A stretch of 64,000 nucleotides of DNA. It comes from Streptomyces sp. CB02923. Its GTDB lineage: Bacteria; Actinomycetota; Actinomycetes; Streptomycetales; Streptomycetaceae. The position numbers and the translations under genes are program-made. The notes beneath the pieces were generated by a model. It saw nothing but the letters and a program-made list of their open reading frames with translations. It was not told the origin of the DNA and searched no databases. Location of the stretch: positions 62,001-126,000 of the forward strand of contig NZ_LWKZ01000023.1 of NCBI RefSeq assembly GCF_001905005.1, written 5' to 3'. How positions within the stretch are numbered: position 1 is the first letter of the stretch; every line of letters starts with the position of its first letter. Positions 27,001 through 34,416 of this stretch are shown here, piece by piece.

Positions 27001-27920
27001 GCGCCGGGGAAGCGGCCTATCTGAACGGCTGCGCCGCGGAGTTGGGGGCGATCCGCGGAAAGATCGCCGAACTGCCCGACTACGCGGCCGCGCCACCGGG
27101 ACCGGGCACCGGATTCGCCGAATACCGCGAGGCCGAGGACGGCATCCTCGGACTCCTCGGCCCAGCCATGCGAAGGGCCCTGGACACCTCCGGGACCGAC
27201 CCGGCGGCGGTGGACACCGTGCTGCTCGCGACCGAGTCGCTGCCCGCCGACGGCCCGGACCGGCACGCCGCCATGGGGCTGCTGAGCGATCTCGGCATGC
27301 GCCGCGCCTACCCGGTGATGCTGGGCCTGGCCGACTGCTCCACCGCCGTCACCGCCCTCGGCATGGCGGCGTCCATGGTGCGGTCGGGCGCGTCCCGTAC
27401 GGTGCTGGTGGTTTCCGGGGACCTGGTGCGTACGGTGCTGCCGGGCGGCAGGGTGGTACTGGGCGGCACGGCGGTCGCCGGTGACGGTGCCGCCGCGGCC
27501 GTGGTGTCGGGGCGGCGGCACGGCTGGGAAGTACTCGGCGGGGCCCGCCGGATCGCCCACGAGGGCTTCGAACCAGGCCCGCCCGCCCGTCGGCTGAGCG
27601 CACAACTGGCGCTGTATCAGGGCGTGTTCACCGACCTGTGGGACGCCACGGGACTGACGGCGCGGGACCTGGGAACCGGCGCCGTACTCCCCAGCAACCT
27701 CGCGCAGGACACCCTGCGGATGTTCCTCGGCGAGGCCGGATTCGCCGACGGCCAGCTGTATCTGGACAACGTCCCGCGCATCGCGCACTGTCTGGGCAGC
27801 GATCCGCTGATCAATCTCGCCGACCGTACGGCCGAGGGCGGCGAGCCGTCCGCAGTCGTCCTGGCCGGCTCAAGTGCGGCGCACGTCGCCGCGGTTCTAC
27901 TGCACCCCGTGGAGGAATGA
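26997..27920 (+). CDS. KAS III-like protein 2
   Basis: 307 aa, paralogous to the preceding gene. Cys114 lies in LADCSTAVTALG, the HQAN equivalent is LPSNLAQD, and the C-terminal motif is NVPRIAHCLGSDPLINLAD. The pair share the loss of the canonical His and the HCLGSDPLINLAD block, which argues for a common, specialised activity. The start is GTG 26997, overlapping the previous stop by four bases; the next gene follows with a short overlap or gap depending on start. The role is unknown; acyl transfer or heterodimer formation with KAS III-like protein 1 is inferred. Confidence 0.78.
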   Translation: MSAGEAAYLNGCAAELGAIRGKIAELPDYAAAPPGPGTGFAEYREAEDGILGLLGPAMRRALDTSGTDPAAVDTVLLATESLPADGPDRHAAMGLLSDLGMRRAYPVMLGLADCSTAVTALGMAASMVRSGASRTVLVVSGDLVRTVLPGGRVVLGGTAVAGDGAAAAVVSGRRHGWEVLGGARRIAHEGFEPGPPARRLSAQLALYQGVFTDLWDATGLTARDLGTGAVLPSNLAQDTLRMFLGEAGFADGQLYLDNVPRIAHCLGSDPLINLADRTAEGGEPSAVVLAGSSAAHVAAVLLHPVEE

Positions 27921-27925
27921 AGCAC

Positions 27926-28186
27926 ATGCCGACGGTAGAGGAGAGGACCGCCGGAATCTGGCGGGAGATCCTGGACCTGGACCCCGGGGCACCCCTCGGT
28001 CCGGAGGACGACTTCTTCGTCCTGGGCGGTACGTCCCTCCAGGCCATGGCCCTGGTCCAGAAGCTGCGCGAGGAGTTCGGGGCGCCGGTGGCGCTGAGCG
28101 CGCTGCTGGCGGACGCCTCACTGCGGGCCGTCGGCGCCGCGGTGACGGCCGCCGGAGCCGGGCACGAGGAGACCGCCCGGCCGTGA
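27926..28186 (+). CDS. Free-standing peptidyl/acyl carrier protein
   Basis: 86 aa, with the phosphopantetheine site FFVLGGTSLQAM (Ser about residue 33). The GGTSL form resembles peptidyl carrier domains. I chose ATG 27926 (MPTVEER) because GGAGGA lies nine bases upstream; the ATG at 27917 would overlap that site. It probably holds the acyl or aminoacyl group handled by the adjacent KAS III-like pair or the stand-alone C protein. Confidence 0.9.
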   Translation: MPTVEERTAGIWREILDLDPGAPLGPEDDFFVLGGTSLQAMALVQKLREEFGAPVALSALLADASLRAVGAAVTAAGAGHEETARP

Positions 28187-29577
28187 AGATCGAGTCAGTG
28201 GCCGCCCTGCGGCACCTTCCGCCGCGCACCCGGGCGGTGATGGGCGCCAACCTGGTCAGTTCCGTGGGCACCGGACTGGTGCAGCCCTTCCTGGTCCTCT
28301 ACCTGACCCGGGTACGCGGCCTGCCGGTCGGCACGGCCACCGCCGTCATCTCGGTGATCGCGGTGGCGTCGCTGCTGGGCGGCCCACTGGCCGGACGGCT
28401 GGCCGACGGCCGCTCACTGCGCGGCACGGCCGCCGCCGCGATGGCCGTCGCGGCCCTCGGCACGGCCTCCTTCGCCCTGGTCACCGGGGTGGGAGGCGCG
28501 GTGCTCGCCGGGTCGGCCTACGGACTGGCGTACGGCGCGATGGTCTCCGTGTGGAACACCGCCATCGCCCGGAGCGTGACCGGAGAAGCCCGCTCCACGG
28601 CGTTCGGGCTCCAGTTCGTCGGGCTCAACGCGGGCGTCGGGCTCGGCGGCCTGCTCGGCGGGATCTTCGCCACGACGGCCGACCCCGCCCGCTTCCAACT
28701 GCTGTACGTCTGCGACGGCCTGTCGTTCCTGGCGGCCGGTGCCGTCCTCTTCCTCGCGGTGGGACGGCGGACGGAAGCCCGGCCGCCCGAGGACGTCGCG
28801 GAGCCCGCCGCCGGGCCGCGCGGCTACGCCGTCGTCCTCCGGGACCGCACGCTGCTCAAGGTGCTCGCCTTCACCGTCGCCCTGATGGTGGTGGGGTACG
28901 GGCAACTGGAGTCCAGCATTCCCGGGCTGGTCGCGGTGCGCGGCATGGACGCGCGGATCATGGCGTGGGGCTTCGTCGCCAACACCTGCTGCATCGTGCT
29001 CATCCAGTTCGCCGCGGTGACCCGGATCTCGCGGTCCCGGCCCGCCGTCCTGCTCGCGGGCACCGCCGGGAGCTGGGCGGTCAGCTGGCTGCTGCTCCTG
29101 CTGGCCACCGTGAGCAGCGGTACGGCGGTCCAGGCCCCCCTGGTGATCGCCGCGCTGGCGGTGTTCGCCGTGGGGGAGGCGCTGCTGGCCGTGGCGCTGC
29201 CCACTCTGGTCAACACCCTGGCCGACGACCGGGTGCGCGGCCGGTACAACGGCGCCTACTCCGCGGCCATGTCGGCGGGCCTGGTCGTCGGGCCGCTGCT
29301 GGGCGGCTGGCTGCTCACCGGGGGACGGCCCTGGCTGCTGGCCGTGGTCCTGGGAACGGGCTGCGTGGCGTGCGTCGGCGCGGCGCTGCGGCTCGGCCGG
29401 CCTCGCGGCCGGGCGGCGGGCGCACCGAAGGTGGCGCCGGAGGATCTGGACGTGCGGCAGACGGGTGTTCCGTACGGGGACGGGGACGGAGGCGGGACCG
29501 CGGATGCCGGGCACATCAGTGATCCGTACATGGACGACGACGGCCCGCAGCGGCTGACGTCCGGAGGTGGACGATGA
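28183..29577 (+). CDS. MFS transporter (probable product exporter)
   Basis: A 464-aa integral membrane protein with about 12 hydrophobic segments and the loop 2-3 motif GGPLAGRLADGRSLRG typical of the drug:H+ antiporter families. The N-terminal half starts MGANLVSSVGTGLVQPF. A hydrophilic tail of about 50 residues follows the last helix. Start GTG 28183 overlaps the carrier-protein stop, and the stop overlaps the next ATG. Its position inside the biosynthetic operon suggests export or self-protection. Confidence 0.9.
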   Translation: MKIESVAALRHLPPRTRAVMGANLVSSVGTGLVQPFLVLYLTRVRGLPVGTATAVISVIAVASLLGGPLAGRLADGRSLRGTAAAAMAVAALGTASFALVTGVGGAVLAGSAYGLAYGAMVSVWNTAIARSVTGEARSTAFGLQFVGLNAGVGLGGLLGGIFATTADPARFQLLYVCDGLSFLAAGAVLFLAVGRRTEARPPEDVAEPAAGPRGYAVVLRDRTLLKVLAFTVALMVVGYGQLESSIPGLVAVRGMDARIMAWGFVANTCCIVLIQFAAVTRISRSRPAVLLAGTAGSWAVSWLLLLLATVSSGTAVQAPLVIAALAVFAVGEALLAVALPTLVNTLADDRVRGRYNGAYSAAMSAGLVVGPLLGGWLLTGGRPWLLAVVLGTGCVACVGAALRLGRPRGRAAGAPKVAPEDLDVRQTGVPYGDGDGGGTADAGHISDPYMDDDGPQRLTSGGGR

Positions 29578-32500
29578 CGGTGGTGCACGAGATCTTCCGG
29601 CGGCGGGCGGCGGAGCGCCCGGACGCCACCGCGCTGCTCCACCGGGAGCGGGCCGTGAGCTACCGGACGCTGGACCGCGCCTCGGACGCCTACGCGGCCG
29701 AACTCGCCGCGGCAGGCGTACGCGCCGGGGACATCGTGCCGGTCCTGATGCCGCGCTCCCCGCGGTACGTGGCGACCGTCCTGGCGATCCTCAAACTGGG
29801 CGCCGCCTACGCGGCCATGGACCCCCGCTGGCCCGCGCCCCGGATCGCGGAACTGACGCGGCGGGCGGACGCCCCGCTGATCGCCGCGGCCCCCGGACAC
29901 GCGCCAGGGGACCCGGGCGGGCCTCCGGTGTGGGTACCCGGCACGGACGTCGAGGAGGCCGCCACCGGCAGCACCCCGCCTCCGGCGCCCGTACCCGTAC
30001 CTGTTCCTGTACCCGTTCCCGTACGGGAGACGGACCTCTGCTGTGTCTTCTTCACCTCCGGCAGCACCGGCCGCCCCAAGGGCGTGCTCTCCCCGCACGC
30101 CGGAACGGTACGGCTGTTCACCCCCACGGAGCCGCCGGCCCGCTTCGCCGACCTCGGCCCGGACACGGTGTGGCCGCAGGCCGCCCCACTGCCCTGGGAC
30201 GCCGCGTCCCTGGAACTGTGGGGAGCGCTGCTGAACGGGGGCACCGCCGTGCTGGTGGACGAGCCCTACCTGACGGTGGACGGGCTGCGCGACCTCGTAC
30301 GCCGGGCGGGCGTGAACACGCTGTGGCTCACCGCCTCGCTGTTCAACCTGTTCGTGGAGGAGGACCCGGACTGCTTCCACGGGCTGCGGCAGCTCATGGT
30401 GGGCGGCGAACGGCTCTCGCCCGCCCACGTCCGCCGCTTCGTACGGGCGCATCCGCACATCACCCTGGTGAACGGTTACGGCCCGGCCGAGACCACGGTC
30501 TTCACCACCACCCACCGGATCACGGCCGCCGATGTCGCGGATGACGGGGCCTCCGGGGCGCCCGTCGCACCCATACCGGTGGGCCGCCCGGTCGGACGTA
30601 CCGAAGTGTTCGTCCTGGACGAGGACCTGCGGCCGGTCCCGCCGGGCAGCACCGGCGAGATCTGCGTCGCGGGCGCCGGACTGGCCCGCGGCTATCTCGC
30701 GGACCCGGAGCAGACCGAGCGCAGCTTCATCGGCATCCCGATGGACGACGGCACCGTACGCCGCGTCTACCGCACCGGCGACCTGGGTTTCCGCACCGCC
30801 GACGGCACGCTGCACTACGCGGGCCGCGGCGACCGCCAGGTCAAGGTGAGCGGACACCGCATCGAGCCGGGCGAGGTGGAGGCCGGGGTGGCCCGGGTGC
30901 CCGGAGTGCTGCGGTGCGCCGTCGTCCCGATGATGGCGGAGGGGAGCTGTGTGGGGCTGGCCGCCGCGTACACGGTGCGGGACGGCGCGGAGCCGGTGCG
31001 CGAGGAGACGATTCGCCGCGCGCTGGCCGAACGGCTGCCGGAGTACCTGGTGCCGCGGGTGCTGGCCGCCGTGGACGGCTTCCCGCTGACCGACAACGGG
31101 AAGCTGGACACCGTCGCGCTGCTGGACCGGATCGAGGCGCGTACGCGAGCGGCCCGGCCCGGGGCCCGCACGCCGCGCTCGCACCCGCTTCCCGGCCCCG
31201 GGGACGGCTCGGCGGAAGGCCACGTGACCGCGGCCTTCGCGGAGATCCTGCGTACGGACCCGCACGACGTTCCCGCCGACGTCTCGTTCTTCGAGCTGGG
31301 CGGCACCTCGCTGGACGGCGCCCGGCTGTGCGTCCGCATCGGCGGGCGTACCGGCATCCCCGTACCGGCCTCCGTACTGATCGCAGGCCCGACCGTACGC
31401 GACCTGGCGCAGTGGATCGAGAAGCGGCGCACGGAGCCGGTACAGCCGCCGGGGGCCGGGGGAACGGGGGAGCCCGGGGCGCCCGGGAGGCCCGCGGGCT
31501 CCGCGCCCACGGGACCGCTGCCGCTGCTCCCGGTCCAGACCGGCTTCCTGTACGAGCAGCAGCTCGACCCCGCCGGTACCTCCGCCCACTGCGTGCTGCT
31601 GTGGCGGGTGACCGGCGACTTCGACCCGGAGGTCTTCCGGGCCGCAGCGGACGACGTACACCGGCGGCACCAGTCGCTGCACGCCCGCTACGTCTTCGAC
31701 CGCCGCCCGGTGGCGGTCCTGGACGGACCGGCCGCGCCCGTGGACGTACACATCCTGGACCCGGCCGAGGACGAGACGGCCGCACTCGCTGCCGTACACG
31801 CCGCGCTCCTCCAGCCGCTGGACATCGGGGCAGGGGGCAACTGGCGGTGCGTCATGGCGGGGTGGGGAACGGGAAGCGGAGGCACGGCCGGTACCGGTAC
31901 CGATACGGGAGCCGGCGCCTGCTGGGTGCTGGGCATCGTGGTGCACCACATCGCCTTCGACGGCGGCTCCGAACGGCCGCTGACCGAGGACCTGTCAGCC
32001 GCCTACACGGCCCGGCTCCGCGGCGAGGCACCCCGGACCACGCGCCCCGCCCCGCTGGCGGCCGTCCTGGCGGGCCACCGCGCGCAGGTGAACGAGGACG
32101 CGGGCGAGGAACAGCGCACGTACTGGCGCACCGAACTGACCGGCGTGCCCCCGCTGACCCTGCCGCGCCCTGAGACGCCCCCGGCCGCTCCCTCACCTTC
32201 CCCGGCCCGCTTCCGTTTCCGCCTTTCCGCCGCCGAGTACGCCGCCCTGGGAGAGCGGGCCCGGCGCCACGGCAGCACCCGCTTCGCCGTGCTGCTGGCC
32301 ACATACGCCGAAGCCCTCGGCGCCGTCACCGGGCAGCGCGACCTCGCGGTGGGCGCTCCCGTCGCCAAGCGCTACCACCCGGACACCGCCGACGCGGTCG
32401 GCTGCCTGATCGATGTCGTCTGCTTCCGGTTGCGTCCGTCCGGGGACGGCACAACGGACGCACTGCCCCGCCTCCTGGAAGGCGTCCGCGCCGGTCTGGC

Positions 32501-32822
32501 CGCGCAGGACGTGCCGTTCGAGGAGGTGGTACGGCTGGCCGCCGACCCGGCGCGGGACCGGTCCCGGCATCCGCTCTTCCAGACGATGTTCGCGCTCCAG
32601 GAAGGCCCGCCGCGGCGCTTGGACCTGGACGGCTGCCGGACCGGGACCGTCCCGGAGCCGCACCTGCGGGCGGTGCACGAGCTGGAGGCGGAGGTGTGGC
32701 CGGACGGCGCGGGCGGCGCCGAGGTGATCCTCGGACACCAGCCGGGCCAGGTGCCCGCCGCGTTCGTGGAACGGGTGGCGGCCACGTACCACCGTCTCCT
32801 GCGGCAGCCGGACCGGCCGTGA
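29574..32822 (+). CDS. NRPS module A(Val)-T-C
   Basis: 1082 aa. The adenylation domain (about 1-520) has FFTSGSTGRPKG, GYGPAETTVF, YRTGDLGF, RQVKVSGHRIEPGE and the A10 Lys in DNGKLD. By hand alignment the pocket reads D-A-L-W-M-G-G-V-F, a valine-type code. The carrier (about 545-615) has FELGGTSLDGA. The C-terminal condensation domain (about 640-1080) has an intact HHIAFDG. The A-T-C order is unusual: the terminal C would act on a carrier in another protein. Proline/valine (29987-30026) and Gly/Thr-rich low-complexity runs sit in linkers. Start ATG 29574 overlaps the MFS stop. No TE follows. Confidence 0.92.
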   Translation: MTVVHEIFRRRAAERPDATALLHRERAVSYRTLDRASDAYAAELAAAGVRAGDIVPVLMPRSPRYVATVLAILKLGAAYAAMDPRWPAPRIAELTRRADAPLIAAAPGHAPGDPGGPPVWVPGTDVEEAATGSTPPPAPVPVPVPVPVPVRETDLCCVFFTSGSTGRPKGVLSPHAGTVRLFTPTEPPARFADLGPDTVWPQAAPLPWDAASLELWGALLNGGTAVLVDEPYLTVDGLRDLVRRAGVNTLWLTASLFNLFVEEDPDCFHGLRQLMVGGERLSPAHVRRFVRAHPHITLVNGYGPAETTVFTTTHRITAADVADDGASGAPVAPIPVGRPVGRTEVFVLDEDLRPVPPGSTGEICVAGAGLARGYLADPEQTERSFIGIPMDDGTVRRVYRTGDLGFRTADGTLHYAGRGDRQVKVSGHRIEPGEVEAGVARVPGVLRCAVVPMMAEGSCVGLAAAYTVRDGAEPVREETIRRALAERLPEYLVPRVLAAVDGFPLTDNGKLDTVALLDRIEARTRAARPGARTPRSHPLPGPGDGSAEGHVTAAFAEILRTDPHDVPADVSFFELGGTSLDGARLCVRIGGRTGIPVPASVLIAGPTVRDLAQWIEKRRTEPVQPPGAGGTGEPGAPGRPAGSAPTGPLPLLPVQTGFLYEQQLDPAGTSAHCVLLWRVTGDFDPEVFRAAADDVHRRHQSLHARYVFDRRPVAVLDGPAAPVDVHILDPAEDETAALAAVHAALLQPLDIGAGGNWRCVMAGWGTGSGGTAGTGTDTGAGACWVLGIVVHHIAFDGGSERPLTEDLSAAYTARLRGEAPRTTRPAPLAAVLAGHRAQVNEDAGEEQRTYWRTELTGVPPLTLPRPETPPAAPSPSPARFRFRLSAAEYAALGERARRHGSTRFAVLLATYAEALGAVTGQRDLAVGAPVAKRYHPDTADAVGCLIDVVCFRLRPSGDGTTDALPRLLEGVRAGLAAQDVPFEEVVRLAADPARDRSRHPLFQTMFALQEGPPRRLDLDGCRTGTVPEPHLRAVHELEAEVWPDGAGGAEVILGHQPGQVPAAFVERVAATYHRLLRQPDRP

Positions 32823-33223
32823 ACGAGGGGACCGGGGCGGTGAACGGCGGCGTGAACGACGTGAACGGCACGGCCCGCCACCGGTCCCGCATCCATGAAC
32901 TGGACCGCGACATCGCCCGGCTCATCCGCCTGCGCACCGACGAGGACCGCCGCCTGCAGGACGCGCGCCGCGCTGCCGGACACCCGCGTACCGACCTGGC
33001 CTGGGAGAACTCCGTACTGCGCGGCTACCTGGAGGCGCTGGGCCCGGACGGCGCCCAACTGGCCCTGCTCCTCCTCGGGCTGGCCCGAAGGACGCCCCCG
33101 GGAGCGGCAGCGGAACAGGAAGAAGGGACGGAAGAGCGGACAAGACAACGGACGGGAGGGCGGACAAGACAACGGACGGAAGAACGGACGGCAGAACGGA
33201 CGAAGGAGCACACCAGCAGATGA
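32819..33223 (+). CDS. Chorismate mutase (AroQ)-like small protein
   Basis: 134 aa. Residues about 22-92 match the all-helical AroQ fold (RIHELDRDIARLIRLRTDED, then GHPRTDLAWENSVLRGYLEALG). In AroQ enzymes the middle carries an Arg-Glu pair; here it reads Trp-Glu, so an active-site Arg may be missing and activity is uncertain. The C-terminal 40 residues are a repeat-derived Glu/Arg/Thr tail (RTRQRTGGRTRQRTEERT). With the EPSP-synthase paralogue it ties cluster A to the shikimate/chorismate pathway. The GTG start overlaps the NRPS stop. Confidence 0.72.
   Translation: MNEGTGAVNGGVNDVNGTARHRSRIHELDRDIARLIRLRTDEDRRLQDARRAAGHPRTDLAWENSVLRGYLEALGPDGAQLALLLLGLARRTPPGAAAEQEEGTEERTRQRTGGRTRQRTEERTAERTKEHTSR
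33127..33203 (+). repeat. Imperfect tandem repeats at the end of the chorismate-mutase-like gene
   Basis: GGACAAGACAACGGACGGG-type units and their shortened forms recur several times and encode the (T/E)ERTRQRT-like tail. This is a recent low-complexity expansion. Confidence 0.6.
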
Positions 33224-34416
33224 CAGCGCCCGAACGCGGCTTCGCGGACTACCAGTTCCAGATCTACATGAACGGTCTCCAGGACGAGATCCCGCCGTTC
33301 ACCACCGACTTCTCCGCCCTGGAGGACGTGGCCCGTGAACGCCTCGGACCCAAACCGTACTGGTACATAGCCGGCGCGGCCGGTACCGGCGCCACCGCGC
33401 GCGCCAACCGTGCCGCCTTCGACCGGCACCGCATCGTCCCGCGGATGCTGCGCGACGCCACCGCCCGCGACCAGCGCACCACCGTGCTCGGCAGCGAACT
33501 GGCCGCTCCCGTCGTGCTCGCCCCGATCGGCGTGCAGTCCCTGGTCCACCCGGAGGGCGAGCTGGCCACCGCCCGCGCCGCCGCGTCGGCCGGCGTGCCG
33601 ATGGTGCTGAGCACCGCGGCCTCGCACACGATCGAGGAGGTCGCGGAGGCCAACGGGGCCGACGGGCAGCGCTGGTTCCAGCTGTACTGGCCGCACGACG
33701 ACGAGGTGACCGCCAGCATCCTCAAGCGGGCCCGCACGTCCGGCTACAAGACCCTGGTCGTCACGCTGGACACCTGGCAGCTCGCCTGGCGGCCGCACGA
33801 CCTCGACCAGGCCTACCTGCCGTTCCTGCGCGGCGGGGGAGTGGCGATCCCGCTGTCCGACCCGGTCTTCCGCTCCCGGCTGGACCGGCCGGTGGAGGAG
33901 GACCCGCAGGGCGCGGCCATGCGATGGCTGCCGATCTTCAGCGGCAAGGCGCACACCTGGGACGAGCTGGGCTTCCTGCGGGAGCACTGGGACGGGCCGA
34001 TCGTACTGAAGGGCATCGTGCACCCCCAGGACGCACGCCGGGCGGTGCAGGCCGGGATGGACGGCGTCCTGGTGTCCAACCACGGCGGCCGCCAGGTCGA
34101 CGGCGCGGTGGCCGCCCTGGACGCGCTGGTCGACGTGGTGGCGGAAGTCGGTACCGAGACGGAGGTGCTCTTCGACTCCGGCATCCGCGGCGGCGCCGAC
34201 GTGTTCAAGGCGCTGGCCCTCGGCGCGCGGGCCGTACTGCTGGGACGTCCCTACGTGTACGGGCTGGCCCTCGGCGGCGCCGCCGGTGTGGAACACGTCG
34301 TACGCGGTCTGCTCGCGGACTTCGACCTGACGATGGGACTGTCCGGCTGCACGACGATCGCGGACATCGGCCCGGACACCCTGCACGCGGGCCACGGCGG
34401 GGAGGTACTGCGGTGA
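33220..34416 (+). CDS. FMN-dependent alpha-hydroxy acid oxidase (lactate 2-monooxygenase type)
   Basis: 398 aa, TIM-barrel flavoenzyme oxidising L-2-hydroxy acids. Seen: the N-terminal WYIAGAAGTGAT region, LAPIGVQSLVHPEGE, the FMN/substrate Lys in IVLKGIVHPQDA, and the catalytic His-Arg in VSNHGGRQVDGA, then FDSGIRGGADVFKALALGA. The segment DTWQLAWRPHDLDQAYLPFL is typical of lactate monooxygenases. In some clusters related enzymes oxidise mandelates to ketoacids; here the substrate may be a 2-hydroxy acid from the hydroxylated ketide or a shikimate-derived acid. The ATG overlaps the preceding stop by four bases. Confidence 0.9.
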   Translation: MTAPERGFADYQFQIYMNGLQDEIPPFTTDFSALEDVARERLGPKPYWYIAGAAGTGATARANRAAFDRHRIVPRMLRDATARDQRTTVLGSELAAPVVLAPIGVQSLVHPEGELATARAAASAGVPMVLSTAASHTIEEVAEANGADGQRWFQLYWPHDDEVTASILKRARTSGYKTLVVTLDTWQLAWRPHDLDQAYLPFLRGGGVAIPLSDPVFRSRLDRPVEEDPQGAAMRWLPIFSGKAHTWDELGFLREHWDGPIVLKGIVHPQDARRAVQAGMDGVLVSNHGGRQVDGAVAALDALVDVVAEVGTETEVLFDSGIRGGADVFKALALGARAVLLGRPYVYGLALGGAAGVEHVVRGLLADFDLTMGLSGCTTIADIGPDTLHAGHGGEVLR

